A stretch of 13,256 nucleotides of DNA from Candidatus Wallbacteria bacterium. GTDB taxonomy: Bacteria; Muiribacteriota; UBA6191; JACPRK01. The translations under genes were made by a program, and so were the position numbers. Of this stretch, positions 1 through 6,532 are shown in pieces. The stretch spans positions 1-13,256 of the forward strand of contig JACQFU010000582.1 in the NCBI GenBank assembly GCA_016199905.1. The letters run 5' to 3'. Under the pieces are notes generated by a model. The model ran no database searches. It saw only the letters and a program-made list of their open reading frames with translations, and was not told where the DNA came from. Within the stretch, counting starts at the first letter, position 1; each line of letters starts with the position of its first letter.

Positions 1-1
1 A

Positions 2-616
2 CCGCCAGCGCCACCGGCGACTCCTCCGCCTGGTGAACCGCCCGTGCCGGCTGACGGAAGTTTCCAGATCAAGGAGTATTACCCGCTGGGCGTCGGCAGT
101 ACCTGGCACTACCAGGACACGGCCTCCAACAACCACGAGTTCGATCTCAAGGTCACCGAGCAGACCACGGTTTCAGGCATCAACGGACCGGCGTTTCGCG
201 TGGCAAAGCTGGAGACCGAGGATTTCGACGTACTGACCTGCGACGATCAGGGACTGCGGCTGCACATCAAGCGCGACAAGAACGGAACGATCCCTTGGGC
301 GCCCGGCGTGACGTTCGCCGCGGCGGCGGCAAAGGTCGGCGATGCCTTTACGAGCCTTCCCGACTACAGGAATCCCGGCACGGGGAACCAGATGCAATGG
401 ATCGTGAAGGCCGTGAAGTTCTGCGACATCACGGTTCCCGCCGGCACGTTCAAGAACTGCGTGCAGCTCAACATCAGCGTGAAGGACGAGAAGCTGGGCA
501 CCAAGTTCGCTTCGGTGGACATGTGGCTGGCTCGCGGAGTGGGCATGGTGAAGCGCCAGGGCCAGTTCTTTGGCCAGTACTTCGTGCAGTTGCTGCTTCG
601 AGACAGCATCAAGTAG
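2..616 (+). CDS. C-terminal part of a probable secreted protein (5' truncated)
   Basis: The reading frame is open from the first bases of the window, so the gene starts outside it; the GTG at 44 lies inside a proline-rich stretch (PPAPPATPPPGEPPVP) and is probably not the start. The Pro/Ala-rich linker is followed by a domain of about 185 residues beginning YYPLGVGSTWHY. It contains a short segment VPAGTFKNCVQL and, near the end, ARGVGMVK, a pattern I associate with exported beta-rich domains of unknown function in many environmental bacteria. Two cysteines (in LTCDD and KFCDI) could form a disulfide. A linker followed by a beta-rich domain suggests an extracytoplasmic or lipoprotein product, but the signal peptide would lie outside the window. 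No function can be assigned. It is separated from yicC by 171 bases with its own promoter, so it is probably a separate transcription unit. No clear intrinsic terminator follows. Confidence 0.7.
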   Translation, partial: PPAPPATPPPGEPPVPADGSFQIKEYYPLGVGSTWHYQDTASNNHEFDLKVTEQTTVSGINGPAFRVAKLETEDFDVLTCDDQGLRLHIKRDKNGTIPWAPGVTFAAAAAKVGDAFTSLPDYRNPGTGNQMQWIVKAVKFCDITVPAGTFKNCVQLNISVKDEKLGTKFASVDMWLARGVGMVKRQGQFFGQYFVQLLLRDSIK

Positions 617-671
617 TCAACGGCGTCCGGCTGGCGACTCGCCTCGGCAGGGAGCGTTGCGGGCACTTCAG

Positions 672-712
672 GCGACCTCTCGTGGCGCGCGCACCCGCGA
701 CCTCGCGACCTC
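672..712. repeat. Three copies of an 8-base direct repeat upstream of the yicC promoter
   Basis: The octamer gcgacctc occurs at 672-679, 697-704 and 705-712. The last two copies are in perfect tandem and end 8 bases before the -35 hexamer of the promoter at 721. The 25-base offset between the first and second copies is about two and a half helical turns. This could be an activator or repressor site, but GC-rich short repeats arise easily by chance. Confidence 0.35.
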
Positions 713-720
713 GCCCGCGT

Positions 721-749
721 TTGACTTCCCCAACGCGATACTGTAGAAT
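721..749 (+). promoter_or_regulatory. Sigma-70-type promoter for the yicC-gmk-rpoZ-priA run
   Basis: TTGACT at 721-726 and TAGAAT at 744-749 are separated by exactly 17 bases; each hexamer differs from consensus at one position. The expected transcription start is near 756, giving a leader of about 30 bases before the yicC ATG at 788. It lies in the only sizeable non-coding gap before yicC (617-787). Confidence 0.8.
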
Positions 750-787
750 CCGCTTCCCCGCTTCTTCAGGGCAGCGGCAGCATTTCC

Positions 788-1684
788 ATGAGCAAGAATC
801 AGCCGGCACTCCACAGCATGACGGGGTTCGGGCGCAGCCAGGATGACTGGCAGGGCCACCGAATCACCCTGGAGCTGTCGAGCGTCAACGGGAAGTTCAT
901 GGACCTCTCGGTCCATACTCCGCCGGGGATGAGCGGCCTGGAAGTGGAGTTGCGCCGGTTGCTGGGGCGTGCCATCCAGCGGGGCAAGGTGCGGTGCTCG
1001 GTTCGCCTGGACGGGGGCGAGGGCGGCGGGGCGCCTCTGGCGCTGAGGCAGGAGTACGTCCGCGAGTACCTGCGGCTCTACAACGAAATCAAGCAGACCT
1101 ACGGACTGGAAGGGTCGCTCACCGCCGAGACGTTGCTGTTCGCTCCGGAAGTGGTCTCCACAGCCGAGATCTCCCTGAGCGACGAAGCATTCATTCAATG
1201 GATCGAGCAGTTGCTCAACAAGGCATTGGCGGCGCTGCTGAAGATGCGCGGCGAGGAGGGCGCCTACCTCCGCAAGGAACTGGAGCGCTCGATCGACAAG
1301 ATGGAAGAGCTGGCCAACCAGGTCTTCGCCCGGGCCCCCGCCTCCAAAGAAAACCTTCGCAAACGGCTCCTGGAAAGGCTTGCCGAGGTTCGGGAGGATG
1401 CGTCCTTCCCGGAAGAACGCATCCTTCAGGAAGTCGTACTCCTGGCGGAGAGGACCGACATCGCCGAGGAGCTGGCCCGGCTGGCAAGCCACGTGCAACA
1501 GTTTCGCGACTCGCTTTCCGAGGGCGGGCCAGTCGGCCGCCGGCTCGACTTCCTGGCTCAGGAGATGCACCGCGAGGTCAACACCATCGGCTCCAAGACA
1601 ACCGAAGCAGCTATCTCGAGCCTCGTGGTCTATCTCAAGGAAGAGCTGGCCCGCGTTCGCGAGCAGGTACAGAACATCGAGTGA
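788..1684 (+). CDS. yicC: YicC/YloC family endoribonuclease
   Basis: This is a 298-residue, full-length member of the YicC family; the E. coli protein is about 287 residues. The N-terminal signature MTGFGR is at residues 11-16. The conserved C-terminal block is present, with ERTDIAEELARL, then GRRLDFLAQEMHREVNTIGSK, and an ending of REQVQNIE, which is the usual family terminus. Family members are reported to be RNA endonucleases involved in RNA turnover. The ATG at 788 adds ten residues before the signature, and the in-frame ATG at 818 (the M of MTGFGR) is an alternative start. Neither has a strong Shine-Dalgarno sequence. The gene follows the promoter at 721-749, and gmk begins 19 bases after its stop, a gene order common in bacteria. 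Confidence 0.95.
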   Translation: MSKNQPALHSMTGFGRSQDDWQGHRITLELSSVNGKFMDLSVHTPPGMSGLEVELRRLLGRAIQRGKVRCSVRLDGGEGGGAPLALRQEYVREYLRLYNEIKQTYGLEGSLTAETLLFAPEVVSTAEISLSDEAFIQWIEQLLNKALAALLKMRGEEGAYLRKELERSIDKMEELANQVFARAPASKENLRKRLLERLAEVREDASFPEERILQEVVLLAERTDIAEELARLASHVQQFRDSLSEGGPVGRRLDFLAQEMHREVNTIGSKTTEAAISSLVVYLKEELARVREQVQNIE

Positions 1685-1703
1685 AACGCGGCAAGACCCA
1701 ACC

Positions 1704-2336
1704 ATGATGCCTCTTCCGAACCTGTTGCTCGTCGTCTCCGGCCCCTCGGGCGCCGGCAAGTCGACTCTGTGCGACCGGTTCACCGACGCATCCCCTGAAA
1801 CCGAGATGGTCGTGACTACCACGACTCGACGCCGCCGCTCCAACGAGACCGACGGGATCGACTACCACTTCCTCGGCCGGGAAGAGTTCGAGCAGCGGAT
1901 CGCCCGGGAGGAGTTCCTGGAGTACGCGGAGGTCCACGGAAACTTCTATGGCTCACCCATCGCCGACGTGAAGCGTCTGATGGCCGCGGGCAAGGACGTG
2001 ATCCTGGAGATCGACGTCCAGGGCGGGCTCAACGTCCGCAAGAAATTTCCGGAGGTGCTGCTCATCTACGTGACGCCATCCGACCTCACGGCGCTGAGAC
2101 GCCGGTTGAGCGGACGCGGCACGGAGTCGGAGGCCGACATCCGGCGCCGAATTTCCAACGCTCGAAACGAACTGGCGACCCTACCGGAATACGACTACCT
2201 GGTGATCAACGACCAACTGGACCAGGCGGTCGACCGACTGAGGGCGATCGTCCGGTCCGAGAAGCAGCGGATTGAGCGCTACGAGCGTCAGTCACTGCTC
2301 GATTCCCTCATCAAGGGCGCCGAAGGATTGCAGTAA
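1704..2336 (+). CDS. gmk: Guanylate kinase
   Basis: Guanylate kinase phosphorylates GMP to GDP with ATP in the cytoplasm, feeding GTP and dGTP pools. The 210-residue product matches the usual length of about 205. The P-loop GPSGAGKST is at residues 13-21. The GMP-binding region follows, with TTTTRRRR and then GIDYHFL around residues 38-57, and EYAEVHGNFYG at 73-83. EIDVQGG is in the expected place, and the LID segment with RRRLSGRG follows. The frame is open further upstream, but that part overlaps yicC and has no kinase sequence, so the start is the ATG at 1704 or the adjacent ATG at 1707. There is no clear Shine-Dalgarno site; translation is probably coupled to yicC, which ends 19 bases earlier. 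Confidence 0.96.
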   Translation: MMPLPNLLLVVSGPSGAGKSTLCDRFTDASPETEMVVTTTTRRRRSNETDGIDYHFLGREEFEQRIAREEFLEYAEVHGNFYGSPIADVKRLMAAGKDVILEIDVQGGLNVRKKFPEVLLIYVTPSDLTALRRRLSGRGTESEADIRRRISNARNELATLPEYDYLVINDQLDQAVDRLRAIVRSEKQRIERYERQSLLDSLIKGAEGLQ

Positions 2337-2348
2337 CAGGAACGTGAC

Positions 2349-2354
2349 AGGAGG
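2349..2354 (+). promoter_or_regulatory. Strong ribosome binding site fixing the GTG start of rpoZ
   Basis: AGGAGG lies 5 bases before the GTG at 2360. It is one of the two strongest Shine-Dalgarno matches in the window and decides the non-ATG start. Confidence 0.8.
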
Positions 2355-2359
2355 ACCAA

Positions 2360-2653
2360 GTGCTGCCTTTTGACCTGGACAAGCTCGGGAAGCTCATCCC
2401 GAACCGGTTCTACATGGTGCTGGCGATTGTGGACCGGGTGCGCGCGCTGAAGAAGGGCGTCGAGCCCAAGGTGGAGCGCCGCAAGCGCGACTACATCACC
2501 GTGGCCATCGAAGAATTCGAGAAGAACAAGGTCGAGTTCTACGTGCAGGACAACTACGTCTCGCCCGTGGCCGAGATGATGAGGGAGAAGGAGACGGAGC
2601 GCAAGCGTCTGGGAAGCCGCCCGTCCTTCGAAACGGATTCGGACGCGGACTGA
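2360..2653 (+). CDS. rpoZ: DNA-directed RNA polymerase omega subunit
   Basis: The 97-residue product fits omega, a small subunit that helps assemble RNA polymerase by chaperoning beta-prime. The diagnostic core is PNRFYMVLAIVDRVRALKKG (residues 14-33), followed after a charged stretch by ITVAIEEFEKNKVEF, matching the omega pattern of a NRF-type helix, a basic helix and a TVAL-E-type helix. The C-terminal tail is charged (many E, K and R) and probably flexible. It starts with GTG at 2360 behind a consensus Shine-Dalgarno site. It lies 23 bases after gmk, the usual neighbour, which supports the assignment. In many bacteria coaBC follows; here it is absent and a 115-base gap leads to priA. Confidence 0.88.
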   Translation: MLPFDLDKLGKLIPNRFYMVLAIVDRVRALKKGVEPKVERRKRDYITVAIEEFEKNKVEFYVQDNYVSPVAEMMREKETERKRLGSRPSFETDSDAD

Positions 2654-2658
2654 AGGGC

Positions 2659-2764
2659 AAGAGCGAGTAACGGGCCGCGGCTAGGCCTCTCCGGCGACCG
2701 GTCGCCAGGCAGGCGTTTTCAATGGCGCGAAGCCGCCGCCCCTCCCAGCTCGTTACTCGCTCTT
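2659..2764. repeat. Perfect 14-bp inverted repeat enclosing the rpoZ-priA gap
   Basis: The left arm aagagcgagtaacg (2659-2672) is the exact reverse complement of the right arm cgttactcgctctt (2751-2764), with 78 bases between them. Inside lies a second perfect palindrome, ggcgaccggtcgcc, at 2693-2706. The right arm ends 4 bases before the priA ATG at 2769 and occupies the place where a Shine-Dalgarno site would be; none is visible there. The element nearly fills the gap between the two genes. It could be a structured leader that controls priA translation, a processing site in the operon mRNA, or the ends of a small inserted element. No coding sequence is evident in it. Confidence 0.7.
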
Positions 2765-2768
2765 CTCT

Positions 2769-4952
2769 ATGCTCGCCGACGTGGCCCTGGCGCGACCGCT
2801 GCCGGCGCCACTGACGTACCTGGTTCCTGAAGACTGGCTCGGAAGAGTTGCCGCGGGATCCCGGGTCGTGGCGCCGCTTTCGGGCGCACTGTGCGAGGGG
2901 ATCGTGGTACGGCTGCGCGACGAGCCGCCGGCCGCGGGCATGCGCGTGCGGCCGCTGGCCGAACTGCTCGGCGAGGAACCGGCGCTGACACCCGAGCTGC
3001 TCGAGCTGGCCGAGTGGATGGCCGAGTATTACGTCGCCTGTCCGGGAGAGGCCCTGGGCGCGATGGTGCATCCGTACGCTCCGCCGCAGGCCGAGAACTG
3101 GCTTCGGCTGGTCCTGGGACGAATCGGACGCGTGAAGCCGGGCGGTCGCGAAGCGAAGGTGATCGCGTGGCTCGATGCACGGGGAGGCACGGGACCGGGA
3201 CGCTTGGCGCGACTGGAGCTGGGCCCGGTGGCCGACGCGATACCGGCCATGGTCCGCAAAGGAGTGCTGGTCCGGGAGGAGAGGGCCGCAGCGACGCCTG
3301 CTCCCGTCGAGTTCCGAGCAGAGGAGTTCCCGGCGCTCAACGACGAGCAGGTCCGATTGCACGAGGCGATCGCGGCCAGCATCGACCGCAAGGAGGCGGC
3401 AGTGCACCTGGTGCAGGGCGTCACGGGCAGCGGAAAGACCGAGCTGTACCTGCACCTGATTCGCCACGTGCTCGCCGGCGGCGGCGGGGCGATCTTCCTG
3501 GTGCCCGAGATCAGCCTCACTGTGCCGATGATCGCCCTCTTTCGGGAGCGGTTCGGTCCGCGGATGGCGCTTTTCCACTCGGCGCTGACGCCCTCGGAGC
3601 GCTATCGAGAGTGGGTCTCCGTCAGGCGGGGTGAGGCGCGTGTGGTAGTAGGCGCGCGCAGCGCCGTCTTCGCGCCGGTCGCCGGGCTCGGCATCGTCGT
3701 CATCGACGAGGAAGCCGAGACCAGTTACAAGCAGCAGGAACGTCCGTGCTACCACGCCCGCGATGTGGCCGTGGCGCGGGGACGGATTGCCGGATTCCCC
3801 GTAGTTCTGGGCAGTGCGACTCCCTGCCTGGAGAGCCTGCATGCCGGGCGCGGAGGGCGGTTCCGGCATCACCGCCTCAATGAGCGGTTCAATCGCCAGC
3901 CATTGCCCGCCGTTGAACTGGTCGATATGACCGTGGAGTTCACCCAGCGGCGCAACCGCTCGATCTTCAGCTGGCGTCTGCGGCAGGAAATGGAGACGAC
4001 GCTCGCCGAGGGGCGCCAGGCGTTGCTGTTCGTCAATCGCCGGGGCCACTCCACGTACGTCTTCTGCCGGGCCTGCGGGTTCGTGCTGGAATGCCACCAG
4101 TGCAGCGTTTCGCTCACCTTCCACCAGCTCATAGGCACTTGCAGGTGCCACCAGTGCGGGTTCGAGCAGACGTCGCCGGAGCGTTGCCCGTCGTGCGCGA
4201 GCACGGCTTTCCGGTTCGCGGGTCTCGGTACGCAGAAGGTGGAGGAGGAGACGCGGCTCAACTTCCCCGGGGTCTCGTGCCAGCGGATGGACAGCGACAC
4301 GACCTCCAAGCGCGGCAGCCATCAGCGCATCTACGACGATTTCGCAGCTGGCCGCACGCAAGTGTTGATCGGCACGCAGATGGCGGCAAAGGGTTTCAAC
4401 TTCCCGTCCCTGGATCTCGTGGGCGTCATCAACGCCGATGTGGCCCTGCGGCTGCCCGACTTCCGCTCGGCGGAGCGGACCTTCCAGCTGGTTACGCAAG
4501 TGGCCGGTCGCGTGGGCCGGGCCGAGCGCCCCGGTCGCGTCCTGGTGCAAACCTTTGCGCCGGCCCATCACGCGCTGGTCCACGCGGCCGGCCACGACCT
4601 CGACGGATTCGCGGCCGCCGAGCTGCCCGGGCGTGAGGAGCTGTTCTATCCGCCCTTCTCGGCGTTGATCCTGGTCGGCGCCGAGGCTGAGGACGAGCTG
4701 GCGCCGCGAGAGGCGTTGGCCGGATTGCGAGACGCGCTGGCCGCGGCGCTGCCTGACGCGGAGCGTCATCAGGTGCTGGGGCCTGCGCGGGCGCCGCTCG
4801 CACTCGTGAAGGGGCGGCATCGCTGGCAACTCCTGCTGAAGCTCGAGCCGGGAGGGGCCGGGGCCGCAGCCGCTCGGCGGGTGCTGGCCGGATGGTCCGC
4901 ACCCTCGCCGGTGAGCGCGCGCGTGGATGTGGACCCGCTCCGGATGACGTGA
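2769..4952 (+). CDS. priA: Primosomal protein N' (replication restart helicase PriA)
   Basis: PriA is a 3'-to-5' DNA helicase that recognises stalled forks and starts primosome reassembly. The 727-residue product is full length (E. coli 732). The N-terminal DNA-binding domain begins VALARPLPAPLTYLVP. Walker A GVTGSGKT is at residues 217-224, motif III is GSATP, and the C-terminal helicase motifs are GTQMAAKGF and QVAGRVGR. Eight cysteines between residues 433 and 476 (CRAC, CHQC, CRCHQC, CPSC) form the usual two zinc-binding sites. Motif II reads DEEA (313-316) rather than the usual DEEH. The ATG at 2769 is the first start after an in-frame stop at 2682 and fits the family N-terminus, but it has no Shine-Dalgarno site and abuts the inverted repeat at 2659-2764. 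The tail after the helicase motifs is alanine- and glycine-rich. Confidence 0.96.
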   Translation: MLADVALARPLPAPLTYLVPEDWLGRVAAGSRVVAPLSGALCEGIVVRLRDEPPAAGMRVRPLAELLGEEPALTPELLELAEWMAEYYVACPGEALGAMVHPYAPPQAENWLRLVLGRIGRVKPGGREAKVIAWLDARGGTGPGRLARLELGPVADAIPAMVRKGVLVREERAAATPAPVEFRAEEFPALNDEQVRLHEAIAASIDRKEAAVHLVQGVTGSGKTELYLHLIRHVLAGGGGAIFLVPEISLTVPMIALFRERFGPRMALFHSALTPSERYREWVSVRRGEARVVVGARSAVFAPVAGLGIVVIDEEAETSYKQQERPCYHARDVAVARGRIAGFPVVLGSATPCLESLHAGRGGRFRHHRLNERFNRQPLPAVELVDMTVEFTQRRNRSIFSWRLRQEMETTLAEGRQALLFVNRRGHSTYVFCRACGFVLECHQCSVSLTFHQLIGTCRCHQCGFEQTSPERCPSCASTAFRFAGLGTQKVEEETRLNFPGVSCQRMDSDTTSKRGSHQRIYDDFAAGRTQVLIGTQMAAKGFNFPSLDLVGVINADVALRLPDFRSAERTFQLVTQVAGRVGRAERPGRVLVQTFAPAHHALVHAAGHDLDGFAAAELPGREELFYPPFSALILVGAEAEDELAPREALAGLRDALAAALPDAERHQVLGPARAPLALVKGRHRWQLLLKLEPGGAGAAAARRVLAGWSAPSPVSARVDVDPLRMT

Positions 4953-4982
4953 CCTGATTGTCCGTGACATGGCGCTTCATCA

Positions 4983-5012
4983 TTGACATCACGGGGTTTC
5001 CAGTGGTAGTTT
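4983..5012 (+). promoter_or_regulatory. Probable promoter for def-fmt and the genes behind them
   Basis: A perfect -35 TTGACA at 4983-4988 is followed after 18 bases by TAGTTT (5007-5012), which is preceded by TG at 5004-5005, an extended -10 arrangement. The -10 matches consensus at only three of six positions. It lies in the 111-base gap between priA and def, about 50 bases before the def ATG. Confidence 0.5.
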
Positions 5013-5063
5013 GAGAACGGTGCCTTACGGCGTTCGCGAAGGCCCCAAGGTTGGTCAATTCCG

Positions 5064-5573
5064 ATGATTCTCGAACTCCGAATACTGGGCGATCCGGTGC
5101 TGCGGCAGGTCGCGCGCGACGTGGAGGCGGTGACGCCGAACGTGCGAGCGCTGCTCGACGATATGGTCGAAACGATGCACGCCGTGGGCGGGGTCGGCCT
5201 CGCGGCGCCGCAGGTGGGGATTTCTCTCCGGTTGATCGTGCTGGGCTGGAACAAGAAGCAGTGGAGGATGATCAATCCGGAGATTTCCGCCGCCACGGGC
5301 GAGCAGGCGAGCTTCGAGGCGTGCCTTTCCATCCCTGGAGCGGAAGGCGAGGTCCGCCGGGCCGCCAAGGTGACCGTGCGATACGTGGACGAGCGCGGCC
5401 GGCAGCGGCGGCTCACGTCGACGGGCCTGCTGTCGCGGGTCTTGCAGCACGAGATCGATCATCTCTATGGCGTGCTGTTCGTGGACCGACTCGGCGCCGA
5501 GCGCGTGATGACGGCACCATCGGATCTGCGGTCGCTGCGCGAGTCGCCCCACGAGGAGCGCGCGGCATCGTGA
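5064..5573 (+). CDS. def: Peptide deformylase
   Basis: Peptide deformylase removes the N-formyl group from nascent proteins, a metal-dependent reaction at the ribosome. The 169-residue product has all three family motifs: GVGLAAPQ (residues 43-50), EACLS (85-89, with metal-ligand Cys87) and HEIDH (129-133, with two His ligands and the catalytic Glu). Motif 2 is usually EGCLS, so Gly86 is Ala here, a mild departure. The N-terminus MILELRILGDPVLR matches the family and fixes the ATG at 5064, although only a weak purine stretch (aagg, 5047-5050) precedes it. It is followed by fmt with a 4-base stop-start overlap, the classic def-fmt pair whose products act at opposite ends of formyl-methionine use. 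Confidence 0.96.
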   Translation: MILELRILGDPVLRQVARDVEAVTPNVRALLDDMVETMHAVGGVGLAAPQVGISLRLIVLGWNKKQWRMINPEISAATGEQASFEACLSIPGAEGEVRRAAKVTVRYVDERGRQRRLTSTGLLSRVLQHEIDHLYGVLFVDRLGAERVMTAPSDLRSLRESPHEERAAS

Positions 5574-6532
5574 AGCTGCTCTTCCTGGGGACGCCGGAGT
5601 TCGCGGTCCCCAGCTTGCGCGCGCTCGTCGCCGCAGGGCATGACGTGCGGGCCGTGCTTTGCCGGGCCGACAAGCCGTCGGGACGCGGGCTGGCCGAGAC
5701 GCCTCCGCCGGTGAAGGTCGAGGCGCTGCGCCACGGCCTGCCCGTGCTGCAGCCCAAGAAGCTGAAAGACCCGGCCTTGGCCGAGCGGCTGAAGGCACTC
5801 GAACCGGAGGTCGTGGTGGTCGTCGCCTATGGGCTGTTGATCCCCAAGTGGTTCCTGGAGCTGGCGCCGTTCGGCTGCGTGAACGTGCATGGCTCCATCC
5901 TGCCGCGGCTTCGAGGGGCGGCTCCGTTGCAGCACGCGATCCTGGAAGGATTCTCGACGTCCGGGATCTCGCTGATGAAGCTGGACGAGGGGATGGACAC
6001 GGGCCCGGTCTACGAGACTTTCGAGGTTCCGCTCGGCCCCCGGGACACCACCGGCGAGCTTCACGATCGACTGGCGGCCCTCTCGGAACAGGTGCTCCCG
6101 GCGGCGCTGGAGCGGATCGTAGGGGGGCAGGTGAAGGCCGAGCAGCAAGACGACTCGAAAGCGACATTGGCTCCGAAGCTGCCCGTCGAAATGGAGCGCC
6201 TTCGGTTCGGCGATCCGGCCTGGAGGGTCGACCGTATTGTGCGGACCCTGTCGCCGCGGCCCGGAGCCTACGCGATTTTCCGGGGGAAGCGCCTGAAGCT
6301 GCTGCGTTCGGCGCCGGCAGCGGGTTCGGGGAAGCCCGGCGAGCTGCTGGCCGTCGAGTCGGGGCACACGCTGCGTGTGGCCTGCGGCGAAGGCGCGCTC
6401 GAGGTGCTGGAGCTTCAGCCGGAGGGAAAGCGTCCGATGAGCGCCGGCCAGTTCCTTGCGGGTCACCGGCTGACGTCCGGCGAGACCTTCGAGACGGCTG
6501 AGGCCCCGGCCCAGGAGGCGAAGACGTGCTGA
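5570..6532 (+). CDS. fmt: Methionyl-tRNA formyltransferase
   Basis: The enzyme formylates Met-tRNA(fMet) from 10-formyltetrahydrofolate for translation initiation. The 320-residue product is close to the E. coli length (315). It begins MKLLFLGTPEFAVPSL and carries the conserved block VNVHGSILPRLRGAAPLQ with Asn105 and His107, then MDTGP with Asp143, the expected catalytic Asn-His-Asp set. The C-terminal OB-like domain follows, from about residue 205. The GTG at 5570 overlaps the def stop (GTGA), and GAGGAG at 5553-5558 is a plausible Shine-Dalgarno site. The frame is open further upstream, but that part lies across def and carries no formyltransferase sequence, so the GTG is the start. It is translationally coupled to def. 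Confidence 0.96.
   Translation: MKLLFLGTPEFAVPSLRALVAAGHDVRAVLCRADKPSGRGLAETPPPVKVEALRHGLPVLQPKKLKDPALAERLKALEPEVVVVVAYGLLIPKWFLELAPFGCVNVHGSILPRLRGAAPLQHAILEGFSTSGISLMKLDEGMDTGPVYETFEVPLGPRDTTGELHDRLAALSEQVLPAALERIVGGQVKAEQQDDSKATLAPKLPVEMERLRFGDPAWRVDRIVRTLSPRPGAYAIFRGKRLKLLRSAPAAGSGKPGELLAVESGHTLRVACGEGALEVLELQPEGKRPMSAGQFLAGHRLTSGETFETAEAPAQEAKTC
6513..6518 (+). promoter_or_regulatory. Ribosome binding site inside the fmt 3' end that fixes the next start
   Basis: AGGAGG at 6513-6518 lies 7 bases before the GTG at 6526. It supports that GTG as the start of the PIN/TRAM gene, which overlaps the fmt stop by 7 bases. Confidence 0.75.

Noticed and set aside
617..720. An intrinsic terminator after the left-edge gene
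   Set aside because: Only short imperfect hairpins (for example ggcgactcgcc) without a T-run are present.
1380..1703. An N-terminal extension of guanylate kinase of 108 residues
   Set aside because: It overlaps the conserved C-terminal block of yicC in another frame and adds no kinase sequence; the ATG at 1704 gives the normal family length.
668..1843. A 391-codon minus-strand frame opposite yicC and gmk
   Set aside because: It is antisense to two well-supported genes and has no domain or ribosome binding site; a codon-bias shadow.
2496..4970. An 824-codon open frame on the minus strand opposite priA
   Set aside because: It lies fully antisense to a PriA with all family motifs. Its translation is low-complexity, rich in Arg, His and Gln, with no recognisable domain, as expected for an open antisense frame in GC-rich DNA.
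5051..5569. An N-terminal extension of Fmt of 173 residues, which would suggest a fusion
   Set aside because: It runs across def in another frame and is low-complexity; the GTG at 5570 gives the normal Fmt N-terminus and a stop-start overlap with def.
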